From Halorubrum sp. GN11_10-6_MGM (lineage in GTDB: Archaea; Halobacteriota; Halobacteria; Halobacteriales; Haloferacaceae): a stretch of DNA of 64,000 nt. The notes beneath the pieces were generated by a model. That model saw nothing but the letters and a program-made list of their open reading frames with translations. It was not told the DNA's origin and made no database searches. This document shows positions 53,090-62,191 of the stretch, one piece after another (the stretch's first letter is position 1; every line of letters begins with the position of its first letter). The DNA is taken from assembly GCF_005435165.1 (NCBI RefSeq), contig NZ_SGUC01000005.1:1-64000 (forward strand), written 5' to 3'. A program made the translations under genes and the position numbers.

Positions 53090-53845
53090 TCAGTCGGTCC
53101 GGTCGCGGTCGTCGGAACCGCGACCGCGGGCGGCGTCGCCAGAGTCGTCGTCGAACGGGTCGAGGTCGAGCGGGCCGATGTCCTCGCCCTGTGACTCGCC
53201 CGGGAGGATGTCGCCGAGCCCCGCGCCGAACGCGGCCGCGGCCCAGACGACCGCGATCCGGCCGAGGCGTTCGAGCGCGGTGGGATCGCCCTCGTGGAGC
53301 CGACCCCAGAAAAGCAGCATGGCCGCCGACGTGGCCAGCGAGACGAGGAGGACGCCGGCGTACCGACGCGGGATGACGCCGAAGATGGGGTGTCGGATCG
53401 CGATCTGCCGGAAGTCCGCGAAGTAGAGCAGTCCGGCGGTCGCGAGGAAGATGAACCCGACGTGGCCGATCAGGAGGACCGGGACGCCGGCGACGGTCGT
53501 CGCCGCGAACCAGGCCGCGATCTCGAAGACGCCGCCCTCGACGAGCAGCGGGAGGGCGAACAGCACCGCCCCCACGAACGACTCGGCGAGGTCTCGGGAG
53601 GTGTACTTGGTGATCCGCTCGGCGAGCGCGCCGGTGCCGGGCATGCGCTCGACGAGGGAGATGGTCTGTCGTACTTTCTCTCGCTCGTGAGCCTCGTCGA
53701 CGGTGTCGCTGAGCGCGTCGAGCTTCGCGAGCAGGTCGTCGATGTCGGGGTTAGCGGGAGCGGCGTCGGCGGGCGCAGAGTCGACCTCCTCCCCCAAGCC
53801 GTCCGGCCGGGCCGTCTCGGCGTCTCGTTCGTCGCTGTCGACCAT
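53090..53845 (-). CDS. DUF2391 family membrane protein
   Basis: A 251-residue protein. An acidic N-terminus and a short coiled-coil (DIDDLLAKLDALSDTVDEAHEREKVRQTISLVERMPG) precede about five helices from residue ~85, with RDLAESFVGAVLFALPLLVEGGVFE as the family signature. The C-terminal tail is again acidic and disordered. Function unknown. Transcribed in the direction of hsp20, 80 nt away. Confidence 0.88.
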   Translation of the reverse strand: MVDSDERDAETARPDGLGEEVDSAPADAAPANPDIDDLLAKLDALSDTVDEAHEREKVRQTISLVERMPGTGALAERITKYTSRDLAESFVGAVLFALPLLVEGGVFEIAAWFAATTVAGVPVLLIGHVGFIFLATAGLLYFADFRQIAIRHPIFGVIPRRYAGVLLVSLATSAAMLLFWGRLHEGDPTALERLGRIAVVWAAAAFGAGLGDILPGESQGEDIGPLDLDPFDDDSGDAARGRGSDDRDRTD

Positions 53846-53960
53846 ACGTCCCCGGGACGCGCAACGACCTAAAAAGGCGGCTACGCGGCGGGAAGAGACC
53901 TGCCGCGCGCTCGACGCGACCGATCGTCGAGGGACGTCCTAGAAGCCGCCGAGAGGCGTC

Positions 53961-54731
53961 CTAGAGACCGTCGAGGAACGCCGAGAGCGCGTCGTTGAAC
54001 GCGGCCGGGCGTTCGAGCATCGCGAGGTGGGCGGCGTCGGGGAGCTCGGCGCACTCGCCTCCCGCGAGCTCATCCGCGAGGTACTCGTGGTAGGCGGGCG
54101 GGGTGAGTCCGTCGTGCGCGCCGACGAGCGCGAGCGCGGGGACGCCGATCTCGTCGAGTCGGTCCCGAACGTCGAAATCGTGGCAGGTCAGGAAGTCGCG
54201 CTCGGTGACCGCTCGCCCGCACGCGCGCATGGACGCCGCCGAGAGCTCGACGTACTCGGCGGGCGCGTCGTGGAACAGTCGGTCCGGCTCGTGGAGCAGC
54301 GAGACCGCTCGGTCGAAGTCGGTCGCGAGCGCGTCGCGGAGCGGCTCGGCCACCGCGAGCTTCGCGCCCGTGCCCGCGAGGACGAGGCCGTCGAGCGCGA
54401 GGTCGCGCTCCAGGGCGATCCACAGCGCGACCGCGCCGCCGAGCGAGTTTCCGCAGAGGACGGTCGCCCCCGTCGCCTCGGCGACGGCGACGACGTCGTC
54501 GGCGTACGCGTCGAGCGTCTCGGGCCCCGCGGGCGTCGAGACGTCGTCGCTGTCCCCGTGTCCGGAGAGGTCGACGGCGACGCCCGGGAACCGGTCGGCG
54601 AGCCGCGCCTGCGACTTCCAGACATCCTTCGTACCGCCGCTGCCGTGGACGAAACAGACCGTCGGCCCGTCGCCGCCGCGGTCGAAGCGGCGGAACGCCG
54701 TCGCGCGACCGTCGTGGGTGATCCGTTCCAT
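53961..54731 (-). CDS. Alpha/beta-fold hydrolase
   Basis: A 256-residue serine hydrolase. The oxyanion loop is VCFVHGSGGTKDVW, the nucleophile elbow is LCGNSLGGAVAL (Ser ~97), the acid is in LVGAHDGLTPP and the His in PDAAHLAMLERP. The cap domain is small. TATA-like cgtttatgc (minus strand, 54756-54764) is centred 29 nt before the ATG. Substrate unknown; esterase or C-C hydrolase are both possible. Divergent from the Cdc48 operon. Confidence 0.9.
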   Translation of the reverse strand: MERITHDGRATAFRRFDRGGDGPTVCFVHGSGGTKDVWKSQARLADRFPGVAVDLSGHGDSDDVSTPAGPETLDAYADDVVAVAEATGATVLCGNSLGGAVALWIALERDLALDGLVLAGTGAKLAVAEPLRDALATDFDRAVSLLHEPDRLFHDAPAEYVELSAASMRACGRAVTERDFLTCHDFDVRDRLDEIGVPALALVGAHDGLTPPAYHEYLADELAGGECAELPDAAHLAMLERPAAFNDALSAFLDGL

Positions 54732-54849
54732 GTCGGGCCGGTTCGACGCCGAGCGGCATAAACGCCGGCGGGGCCGGACCGCGGACGGCGATTCGCGACC
54801 CGCGGCGCGCCGTTGGGATCCACGGTACGTCGTCGGAACCCACGGCACG

Positions 54850-54974
54850 TCGTGGAGACGGCGAACGGGACACGTGGTCGAGACGGCGAACGGGACACGT
54901 GGTCGAGACGGCGAACGGGACACGTGGTCGAGACGGCGAACGGGACGCGTCGTCGAGAGGGGGAGCGGGACGCG
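54850..54974. repeat. 25-bp tandem repeat, five copies
   Basis: Five contiguous 25-bp units with the core gagacggcgaacgggac. Copies 2 and 3 are identical, copy 4 differs by one base, and copies 1 and 5 are diverged. Degenerate remnants continue upstream (cgtcggaacccacgg). It separates the hydrolase start from the Hsp20-like/Cdc48 promoter. There are no spacers, so it is not a CRISPR array. Because 25 is not a multiple of 3 it is unlikely to be coding. Confidence 0.9.
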
Positions 54975-55078
54975 TGGTCGACCGCCGGACGGCGACCGAT
55001 CGGGTGGTGATCTGCCCCGAACCGCTACACTACCGATAGGAGAAAATCACACTCACGTCATGCGATTCTACGCGACAG

Positions 55079-55087
55079 ATTTAAATA
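55079..55087 (+). promoter_or_regulatory. TATA box of the Hsp20-like/cdc48 operon
   Basis: The perfect-looking atttaaata is centred 30 nt before ATG 55113, within a strongly AT-rich stretch (55040-55110) just after the tandem repeat. Confidence 0.75.
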
Positions 55088-55112
55088 GCTATGCGACTAA
55101 CTCGTGGTTAGG

Positions 55113-55364
55113 ATGAATCACAGACAGACCCGATCGACCGGCGACGGCGCGCTGCTGCGTCGGTACGAGTACGACGACGGGTGGATCGTCGCCGCCGATC
55201 TCGGCGTCGACGACGCGGACGTCAGCGTCGACACCGTCGGCGGGACGGCGATCGTCGTCGTGGAGGGACCGGACGGACCGGTCGAATCGGAGTTCGAGCT
55301 GCCCGGAACGGCCGCCGACGCGGTCGTGAACAACGGCGTGCTCACCGTGGAGGGCGAGCGATGA
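55113..55364 (+). CDS. Hsp20-like small protein (DUF7127-like)
   Basis: An 83-residue protein with an alpha-crystallin-like beta pattern: [33 protein letters not shown], then [26 protein letters not shown]; the NNGVLTV segment resembles the conserved sHsp G-V-L strand. ATG 55113 is fixed by the TATA box spacing; a GTG nine bases upstream is less likely. Its stop overlaps the cdc48 ATG (ATGA), so the two are translationally coupled. A co-chaperone or adaptor for Cdc48 is a reasonable inference. Confidence 0.85.
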   Translation: MNHRQTRSTGDGALLRRYEYDDGWIVAADLGVDDADVSVDTVGGTAIVVVEGPDGPVESEFELPGTAADAVVNNGVLTVEGER

Positions 55365-57628
55365 AGCTCACAGTCAAGCCGCTGAAACAGAAGGACGCCG
55401 GGCGCCGCCTCGCGGCGATCGACCGCGTCGCGGCCGAGGAGCTCGGGCTCTCCGGCGGAGATATCGTTCGCGTTGAGGGCTCCGACGGGGCCGCGATCGC
55501 CCGCGTCTGGCCCGGCTACCCCGAGGACGACGGGACCGGCGTGATCCGTATCGACGGCCGGCTCCGGCAGGAGGCCGACGTGGGGATCGACGACCGCGTG
55601 ACCGTCGAGGACGTCGACGTCTCGCGGGCGGACGCGGTGACGATCGCCTTCCCGAGCCAGCTGCGGGTGCGGGGCCAGATCGCCCCGTTCATCCGCGACA
55701 AGCTCTCCGGCCAGCCCGTCACGGAGGGCCAGACGATCCGGACCTCGCTCGGCTTCGGGCTGATGGGCGGCCAGTCGCAGGCCGTCCCGATGAAGATCGC
55801 CGAGACGAGCCCCGGCGGCACGGTCGTCATCACCGACGAGACCGACATCTCGATCTCCGAGATCTCCGCCGAGGAGCTCGCCGACCGCGGCGACACCGCG
55901 GGCGGGACCGGCGAGGGCCCGGACGTCACCTACGAGGACATCGGCGGACTCGACGACGAGCTCGAACAGGTCCGCGAGATGATCGAGCTGCCGATGCGGC
56001 ACCCGGAGCTGTTCAAGCGCCTCGGCATCGACCCGCCGAAAGGCGTCCTACTCCACGGGCCGCCGGGCACGGGGAAGACGCTGATCGCGAAGGCGGTCGC
56101 CAACGAGATCGACGCGAACTTCCACACGATCTCCGGCCCGGAGATCATGTCGAAGTACTACGGCGAGAGCGAAGAGCAGCTCCGCGAGGTGTTCGAGGAG
56201 GCGTCCGAGGAGTCGCCCGCGATCATCTTCATGGACGAGCTGGACTCCATCGCGCCCAAGCGCGAGGAGGCCGGCGGCGACGTGGAGCGCCGCGTCGTGG
56301 CCCAGCTGCTCTCGCTGATGGACGGGCTCGAAGAGCGCGGCGAGGTCGTCGTCATCGGGGCGACGAACCGCGTCGACGCCATCGACCAGGCGCTCCGCCG
56401 GGGCGGCCGCTTCGACCGCGAGATCGAGGTCGGCGTTCCCGACCGCGACGGTCGCAAGGAGATCCTTCAGGTCCACACGCGGAACATGCCGCTGGCCGAG
56501 GGGATCGACTTGGACGAGTACGCCGAGAACACCCACGGCTTCGTCGGCGCCGACCTCGAATCGCTCGCGAAGGAGTCGGCGATGCACGCGCTGCGGCGCA
56601 TCCGCCCCGAGATCGACCTCGAAAGCGACGAGATCGACGCCGACGTGCTGAACAACATTCAGGTGACCGAGTCGGACTTCAAGGAGGCGATCAAGGGGAT
56701 CGAACCCTCCGCGCTCCGGGAGGTGTTCGTGGAGGTGCCCGACGTCACCTGGGACGACGTGGGCGGCCTCGACGACACCAAAGAGCGGCTCCGCGAGACG
56801 ATCCAGTGGCCGCTGGAGTACCCCGAGGTGTTCGAGGAGCTCGACATGCAGGCCGCGAAGGGCGTCCTGATGTACGGGCCGCCGGGCACGGGGAAGACCC
56901 TGCTCGCGAAGGCCGTCGCCAACGAGAGCGAGTCGAACTTCATCTCGATCAAGGGGCCCGAGCTGCTGAACAAGTACGTGGGCGAGTCCGAGAAGGGCGT
57001 CCGCGAGGTGTTCAGCAAGGCCCGCGAGAACGCGCCGACGATCGTGTTCTTCGACGAGATCGACTCGATCGCGACCGAGCGCGGCAAGAACTCCGGCGAC
57101 TCCGGCGTCGGCGAGCGCGTCGTCTCCCAGCTGCTGACGGAGCTCGACGGGCTCGAATCACTGGAGGACGTCGTCGTCATCGCGACGACGAACCGGCCGG
57201 ACCTCATCGACTCCGCGCTGTTGCGCCCCGGTCGCCTGGACCGGCACGTCCACGTGCCCGTCCCCGACGAGGAGGCGCGGCGCCGGATCCTCGAGGTCCA
57301 CACGCGGAACAAGCCGCTGGCCGACGACGTCGACCTCGACGCGCTGGCCCGGAAGACCGAGGGGTACGTGGGCGCTGACATCGAGGCGGTCGCCCGCGAG
57401 GCGTCGATGAACGCCTCCCGGGAGTTCATCGGCAGCGTCACCCCGGAGGAGGTCGGCGAGTCCGTCGGCAACGTCCGCGTGACGATGGCCCACTTCGAGG
57501 ACGCGCTGCGCGAGGTGAACCCGAGCGTCACTCCCGAGACGCGGGAGCGCTACGAGGAGATAGAACGGCAGTTCAGGCGGTCCGAGGTGGAGCGCGACGA
57601 GGCCGAGCCGGGCGCCGCGTTCCAGTAG
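55361..57628 (+). CDS. cdc48: Cdc48/VAT-type AAA+ ATPase
   Basis: A hexameric unfoldase feeding the proteasome. The 755-residue chain has an N-domain (double-psi barrel, residues 1-185), D1 with Walker A GPPGTGKT at 233-240 and Walker [16 protein letters not shown], and D2 with Walker A near 506-513 and [15 protein letters not shown]. Arginine-finger regions are present in both rings. The C-terminal tail ([12 protein letters not shown]) lacks the HbYX ending that would dock on the 20S proteasome. Coupled to an Hsp20-like gene. Confidence 0.96.
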   Translation: MKLTVKPLKQKDAGRRLAAIDRVAAEELGLSGGDIVRVEGSDGAAIARVWPGYPEDDGTGVIRIDGRLRQEADVGIDDRVTVEDVDVSRADAVTIAFPSQLRVRGQIAPFIRDKLSGQPVTEGQTIRTSLGFGLMGGQSQAVPMKIAETSPGGTVVITDETDISISEISAEELADRGDTAGGTGEGPDVTYEDIGGLDDELEQVREMIELPMRHPELFKRLGIDPPKGVLLHGPPGTGKTLIAKAVANEIDANFHTISGPEIMSKYYGESEEQLREVFEEASEESPAIIFMDELDSIAPKREEAGGDVERRVVAQLLSLMDGLEERGEVVVIGATNRVDAIDQALRRGGRFDREIEVGVPDRDGRKEILQVHTRNMPLAEGIDLDEYAENTHGFVGADLESLAKESAMHALRRIRPEIDLESDEIDADVLNNIQVTESDFKEAIKGIEPSALREVFVEVPDVTWDDVGGLDDTKERLRETIQWPLEYPEVFEELDMQAAKGVLMYGPPGTGKTLLAKAVANESESNFISIKGPELLNKYVGESEKGVREVFSKARENAPTIVFFDEIDSIATERGKNSGDSGVGERVVSQLLTELDGLESLEDVVVIATTNRPDLIDSALLRPGRLDRHVHVPVPDEEARRRILEVHTRNKPLADDVDLDALARKTEGYVGADIEAVAREASMNASREFIGSVTPEEVGESVGNVRVTMAHFEDALREVNPSVTPETRERYEEIERQFRRSEVERDEAEPGAAFQ

Positions 57629-57673
57629 AGCGGCCCCCACCGTAGGCGGGGGGTTTTCGCCCGCGCGATTCTT

Positions 57674-57889
57674 TTAGACCAGACCGAGCGTCGACAGGAC
57701 GTAGAACGCGGCGACGACGACGATGCCGATGGTGACGAGCCGCCACGCGAGCTTCAGCACGAACTTGCCGACGACGATGATCAGCGCGACGGCGACTAAG
57801 GCGGCGAGCAGCTGGCCGACCTGGCTGCCGAGCAGCGCGGCCTGCGCCGGCGCGACGAGCCCCGCGAGCGCGAGTGCGGATGCGGTCAT
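57674..57889 (-). CDS. Small membrane protein
   Basis: A 71-residue protein: MTASALALAGLVAPAQAALLGSQVGQ, then two overlapping helices (LLAALVAVALIIVVGKFVLKL; LVTIGIVVVAAFYVLSTLGLV). ATG 57889 fits a TATA-like gcttatg (57914-57920) centred 28 nt upstream, excluding a longer frame. No family recognised. Convergent with cdc48. Confidence 0.7.
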   Translation of the reverse strand: MTASALALAGLVAPAQAALLGSQVGQLLAALVAVALIIVVGKFVLKLAWRLVTIGIVVVAAFYVLSTLGLV

Positions 57890-58339
57890 GTGCTGGCTCA
57901 CGTCGACGCCGGGCATAAGCTTGTGGGCCGATCCCCGCGGGTAGTTATCCGATTGTGACAGTTTCACGGCAAGATCGCCCCGGGGGCGGCCGAGACCGCG
58001 GCGGCACGGCGGCCGCGGCGGCGGTCAGATCCGAGTTTATCGTCGAGATCGACGCCCGAGAACCCCCCTTCTGTTCCGGTGGGAACCCACTCTGGTACGG
58101 CGGTTCGTTCGGTTACGGATCAGTTTCACTCCGGTCTGCCTATGCTTATGTGTCCGGAGCCCCTGCCTAACCGACGTACCGTATTTAGCGTCAGACGAGC
58201 CGGACAGACGTTACATATCGAATCGGACACGTAGAGCCGGTCGGGTCCGTACATCCGAACGTACAAGGGCCCGCCTCGCCAGTACACCAACACTACAAAT
58301 GACCCATCTCTCACGCCAAGCCAGCGGGGTGGCCGCCGA
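57890..58339. other. Intergenic region upstream of nrdJ
   Basis: 450 nt without a convincing gene. From about 58130 the sequence is less GC-rich (tatgcttatgtgtccgg, cgtatttagcg, gttacatatcg) and probably holds the nrdJ promoter; actacaaatg (58291-58300) is a possible TATA element about 45 nt before the ATG, implying a leader. I looked for a cobalamin riboswitch and saw no clear B12 box. Confidence 0.5.
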
Positions 58340-61300
58340 ATGAGCAGCGACGGCGTCTCCGCCGACGGAGTCGAACTGCCGATCAAACGCACCACGGGCG
58401 ACACCATGGAGGAGCGCCTCACGGGCAACGCCTACCAGAACATCCTGCCCGCGCGCTACCTCCGCAAGAACGCCGACGGCGAACCGATCGAAGACCAGGA
58501 GGAGCTGTTCGACCGCGTCGCGCGCAACGTCGCGCTCGCGGAGGCCGTCTTCGAGGCCGAGAAGCAGGACGTCGAGGTCACCGTCACGCCCGACCAGCTG
58601 AAGCCCGACCACCCGCGGCGCGACGAGCTCGCCGAGGACGTGTTCGGCGCGGGCACGACCGCCGAAGACGACGCGGAAGCGACGCTGACCGCCCACAACG
58701 TCAACAAGTTCGCGTACGAGACGGTCGTCCCCGAGCTGCCCGACGAGGTCCGCGAGCACGTCGAGGCGACCGCCGAGACGTTCCGCGACGGGATGGAGCA
58801 GCTCTCCTTCATGCCGAACTCGCCGACGCTGATGAACGCGGGCGACGAGCTCCAGCAGCTCTCCGCCTGCTTCGTCGACTCGCCGGGCGACGACATCACC
58901 GACATCCACCAGACCGCCAAGGAGGCGGCCGAGGTGTTCCAGTCCGGCGGCGGCATGGGGTACGCGTTCTGGAAGCTCCGCCCGTACGGCGACGCGGTCG
59001 GCTCCACCGGCGGCATCGCCTCCGGGCCGATCACGTTCATGCGGACGTTCGACCAGATGTGCGAGACGATCGCGCAGGGCGGCGCGCGCCGCGGCGCCCA
59101 GATGGGCGTGATGCGGATCTCGCACCCGGACGTCATCCAGTTCATCCACGCGAAGAACAAGGACGTCTCGCTGGCCCACTCGCTGCGCCTGAACGACCCC
59201 GACGACTTCACGCACAACTCCTTCGCGGACGCCTTAGAGGAGGCGCGCGAGCTCATCGACGAGGACGGGAAGGTCCCCGAACACCTCCGGAACGCGGTCG
59301 AGGGACACCTCTCGAACTTCAACATCAGCGTCGGCGTCACCGACGACTTCATGGAGGCGCTGGCGAACGACGAGGAGTTCACCTTCACCAACCCCCGAAC
59401 GGAGGAGCCGCACGTCGCGACCCCGGAGACGAAGGAGCTCTACGACATGTTCGGGCTCGGCGAGCACGTCGAGGTCGGCGAGGAGCTCTCGATCCCGGCC
59501 GCCGAGATCTGGGACGACATGATCGAGGGCGCCCACGAGAACGGGGAACCGGGCGTCGTCTACCTCGAACGGATCAACAAAGAACATTCGTTCGACGTAG
59601 ACAAAAATCCAAGCCATAGAATACTCGCAACAAATCCCTGCGGTGAGCAGCCGTTGGAGGAGTACGAGGCGTGTAACCTCGGACACATCAATCTCTCGAC
59701 GCTCGCGGACCTCGACGCGCCGGACTGGCGCGTCTGGTCCGACGAGCACGCCGACGAGTACGACTCCCAGGCGGCCGCGATCGACGCCTTCCTCGAGGAG
59801 GCGATCGATTTCGAGGAGTTCGACGAGCGGATCGCGTACGGCACGCGGTTCCTCGAGAACGTCGTCACGATGTCCGACTTCCCGGTGCCGGAGATCGAAC
59901 AGAAGGTCCGCGACATGCGGAAGATCGGGCTCGGGATCATGGGGCTCGCACAGCTGTACATCCAGCTCGGCGTCCGCTACGGCTCCGAGTCGGGCAACGA
60001 GATCGCCCGGCAGCTGATGACCCACATCAACCACGAGTCGAAGCTCGCCTCCCACGAGCTCGCCGAGGAGCGCGGGACGTTCAACGACTGGGAGGACTCG
60101 AAGTACGCGAACCCGACCGAACACCGCGACTGGTTCGAACACTACACCGGCCTCGACGCCGACGAGTGGGAGGACGGTTTCCCGGTTCGCAACCACAACA
60201 CGACGACGATCGCCCCGACCGGCACGACGTCGATGATCGGCAACACGACCGGGGGCTGCGAGCCCATCTACAACGTCGCCTACTACAAGAACGTCTCCGA
60301 CGACGTCCAGGGCGACGAGATGCTCGTCGAGTTCGACGACTACTTCCTGCGCACGCTGGAGGCCAACGACGTCGACGTCGACGCCGTCAAGGAGGAGGCG
60401 CAGGCGCAGATGGCCGAGAACGCGTTCGACGGCGTCGAGGGACTCGACACCGTGCCGGACGCGATCGGCGAGCTGTTCGTCGTCACCGGCGACCTCTCGG
60501 CGAAGGACCACGCGGGCGTTCAGGTCGCCTGTCAGAAGGGCGTCGACTCCGCCATCTCGAAGACGGTGAACGCGCCCAACGACTCCACGCTGGGCGACGC
60601 CAAGGAGGTCTTCGAGTACATCTACGAGAACGGCGGGAAGGGCGTCACCTACTACCGCGACGGCACCCGCTCGAAGCAGGTACTCACGACGCGCGCGCAG
60701 AACGCGGAGTTCGCCGACGAGAGCGAGGCCGCGGAGACGATCGTCGAGCAGATCAACGAGGTGTTCGGCGGCGTCGAGTCGTTCCTCGACAACGAGGACG
60801 TTCGGGCGGCGATCGACGCGGAGGTCGCGGACTTACTGGAAGCGACCGAGCAGCCGCGGATCGACTACAGCGAGCGCAGCCCGCGCCCCGACTCGCTGTC
60901 GGGCGTCACCCAGCGCGTCGAGACGGGCTACGGGAAGCTGTACGTCACCATCAACGAGGACGAGAACGGCCGGCCGTTCGAGCTGTTCGCGAACATCGGC
61001 CACTCCGGCGGCTACACCAACTCCTTCACGGAGGCGCTGGCGAAGGTCATCTCGACGGCGCTGCGCTCCGGCGTCGACCCCGAGGAGATCGTCGACGAGC
61101 TACAGGGCACCCGGAGTCCGAAGGTCGCGTGGGACAAAGGCGAGCAGATCCAGTCGATCCCGGACGCGATCGGCACCGCGCTGCGGCGCTACCTCGACGA
61201 CGACGTCGACAAGGGGATTCCCCAACAGCAGAGCCTCGACGACGTCGAGGAGGCCGCCTCGGGCGCGAGCCCCCCGAGCCAGACCGACGGCGGCGCGGTC

Positions 61301-61501
61301 GACGCCGGCACGGTGACCGACGACGGCGCCCTCGACGCGCCCGAGGCGGCCGGCGCAGCCGACGCGACGGGCGCGGACGACGCGATGCAGGAGCTCATCG
61401 CGGCGGGCGAGTCGCCCGAGTGTCCCGAGTGCGGCGGGATGAACCTCTACTACTCCGAGGGCTGCAAGACGTGCGAGTCGTGCGGCTGGTCGGAGTGTTG
61501 A
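58340..61501 (+). CDS. nrdJ: Adenosylcobalamin-dependent (class II) ribonucleotide reductase
   Basis: Reduces ribonucleotides to deoxyribonucleotides using a B12-generated thiyl radical. In the 1053-residue chain: SACFVDSPGDDITDI with the first redox cysteine, NPCGEQPLEEYEACNLGHINLS with the radical Cys434, APTGTTSMIGNTTGGCEPIYNVAYYK for substrate phosphates, and a C-terminal zinc ribbon CPECGGMNLYYSEGCKTCESCGWSEC that shuttles reducing power. An acidic Ala/Asp linker precedes the tail. The chain is uninterrupted (no intein), but codons just before Cys434 are strongly AT-rich and unlike the rest of the gene. Confidence 0.96.
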   Translation: MSSDGVSADGVELPIKRTTGDTMEERLTGNAYQNILPARYLRKNADGEPIEDQEELFDRVARNVALAEAVFEAEKQDVEVTVTPDQLKPDHPRRDELAEDVFGAGTTAEDDAEATLTAHNVNKFAYETVVPELPDEVREHVEATAETFRDGMEQLSFMPNSPTLMNAGDELQQLSACFVDSPGDDITDIHQTAKEAAEVFQSGGGMGYAFWKLRPYGDAVGSTGGIASGPITFMRTFDQMCETIAQGGARRGAQMGVMRISHPDVIQFIHAKNKDVSLAHSLRLNDPDDFTHNSFADALEEARELIDEDGKVPEHLRNAVEGHLSNFNISVGVTDDFMEALANDEEFTFTNPRTEEPHVATPETKELYDMFGLGEHVEVGEELSIPAAEIWDDMIEGAHENGEPGVVYLERINKEHSFDVDKNPSHRILATNPCGEQPLEEYEACNLGHINLSTLADLDAPDWRVWSDEHADEYDSQAAAIDAFLEEAIDFEEFDERIAYGTRFLENVVTMSDFPVPEIEQKVRDMRKIGLGIMGLAQLYIQLGVRYGSESGNEIARQLMTHINHESKLASHELAEERGTFNDWEDSKYANPTEHRDWFEHYTGLDADEWEDGFPVRNHNTTTIAPTGTTSMIGNTTGGCEPIYNVAYYKNVSDDVQGDEMLVEFDDYFLRTLEANDVDVDAVKEEAQAQMAENAFDGVEGLDTVPDAIGELFVVTGDLSAKDHAGVQVACQKGVDSAISKTVNAPNDSTLGDAKEVFEYIYENGGKGVTYYRDGTRSKQVLTTRAQNAEFADESEAAETIVEQINEVFGGVESFLDNEDVRAAIDAEVADLLEATEQPRIDYSERSPRPDSLSGVTQRVETGYGKLYVTINEDENGRPFELFANIGHSGGYTNSFTEALAKVISTALRSGVDPEEIVDELQGTRSPKVAWDKGEQIQSIPDAIGTALRRYLDDDVDKGIPQQQSLDDVEEAASGASPPSQTDGGAVDAGTVTDDGALDAPEAAGAADATGADDAMQELIAAGESPECPECGGMNLYYSEGCKTCESCGWSEC
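59579..59635 (+). other. AT-rich codon patch in nrdJ before the active-site Cys
   Basis: Codons for KEHSFDVDKNPSHRILATN use AAA, CAT, GTA, AAT, CCA, AGC, AGA, ATA, GCA, ACA and AAT, which are rare elsewhere in this window; I count 25 G/C in 62 bases (about 40%) at 59579-59640. Upstream and downstream codons return to GC-ending usage. The patch ends at the NPC motif, a region where NrdJ/RIR1 inteins are known to insert. Confidence 0.85.
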
Positions 61502-61530
61502 CGTAGGGACGCGCGCGCTGTCGGACTTTT

Positions 61531-61929
61531 ATGACTGGACACTCGACGCCGGACCACCGTCACAGCGATCCTGATGTGGACTACGTCGTCCACGTTGAGT
61601 ACGGCGTCTCGCGGATCAATCTAGAAATAGGTGTTTCCGACGGGACCGTCGGCTGGTTCGTCGTTCAGTTGGAGCAGAATGTCGGGCATCGGTACGGGGA
61701 ACGCGACTGGCGTCAGGTGGCGCGGTTCGATCACCATCCGGGCTCGGAGTGGGGACACGACATCGAGTCTGAGCGGCTCCACCTCGATCTGTATCGGAAC
61801 GGAAAGAAAGTGGATGTTCAACGCGGCTTCCCGGCAGTAACAGTTGAAAATGCGCCAGCGTACTGCGAACGGTTTCTAAAACAGCGCGCCTCGGAGTTGC
61901 TCGAAACGTACGGCCAGCAGAACAAGTAA
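61531..61929 (+). CDS. Hypothetical protein (DUF7718-like)
   Basis: A 132-residue soluble protein with His-rich N-terminus (TGHSTPDHRHSDPDVDY). The body is rich in aromatic and charged residues (WFVVQLEQNVGHRYGERDWRQVARFDHHPGSEWGHDIESERLHLDLYRNGKK), ending in a helix (YCERFLKQRASELLETYG). GC is lower than in the flanking genes. It resembles a haloarchaeal family I recall as DUF7718; such genes are patchy and often near mobile regions. It is 29 nt after nrdJ and convergent with a 45-residue reading. Confidence 0.7.
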   Translation: MTGHSTPDHRHSDPDVDYVVHVEYGVSRINLEIGVSDGTVGWFVVQLEQNVGHRYGERDWRQVARFDHHPGSEWGHDIESERLHLDLYRNGKKVDVQRGFPAVTVENAPAYCERFLKQRASELLETYGQQNK

Positions 61930-61933
61930 CGGC

Positions 61934-62071
61934 CTACCGCTCCTCTTCCGGGACCGATTCGAGTTCGTCGAGTTCCGGGATGGGCTTCTCATCCGCGGCG
62001 AATTTTTCAGCGGTTTCACCCGTCTTTTCGGCGAGAACGGAATCTGCGGATTTCGTTTCGTGGGCGGGCAT
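61934..62071 (-). CDS. 45-residue acidic microprotein
   Basis: MPAHETKSADSVLAEKTGET continues through FAADEKPIPELDELESVPEEER. It is highly charged and probably partly helical, with no cysteines. A TATA-like gataaatag (62102-62110) is centred about 35 nt upstream. The stop is 4 nt from the end of the convergent DUF7718-like gene. It could be an antitoxin-like or regulatory peptide, but nothing proves this. Confidence 0.55.
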   Translation of the reverse strand: MPAHETKSADSVLAEKTGETAEKFAADEKPIPELDELESVPEEER

Positions 62072-62191
62072 AGCTCTCGTATTCTGACGTACGCCGCCTC
62101 AGATAAATAGTTTGTTCCCTATCGTGTCGTAGAGTTTACAATCTGAGAGCCGACGGCTGTACCGATTAAAAGAAACGCAGCGGGCAGCTTT

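Noticed and set aside
54850-54974. Possible CRISPR array
   Set aside because: The repeats are contiguous with no unique spacers and no cas genes are present.
58290-58339. Possible cobalamin riboswitch before nrdJ (aagccagcggggtggccgcc resembles a B12 box)
   Set aside because: The match is poor, no supporting helices were found, and the segment directly abuts the ATG.
58340-61501. Intein inside nrdJ
   Set aside because: The reading frame is continuous at conserved motifs with no splicing blocks or endonuclease domain; only a possible scar remains.
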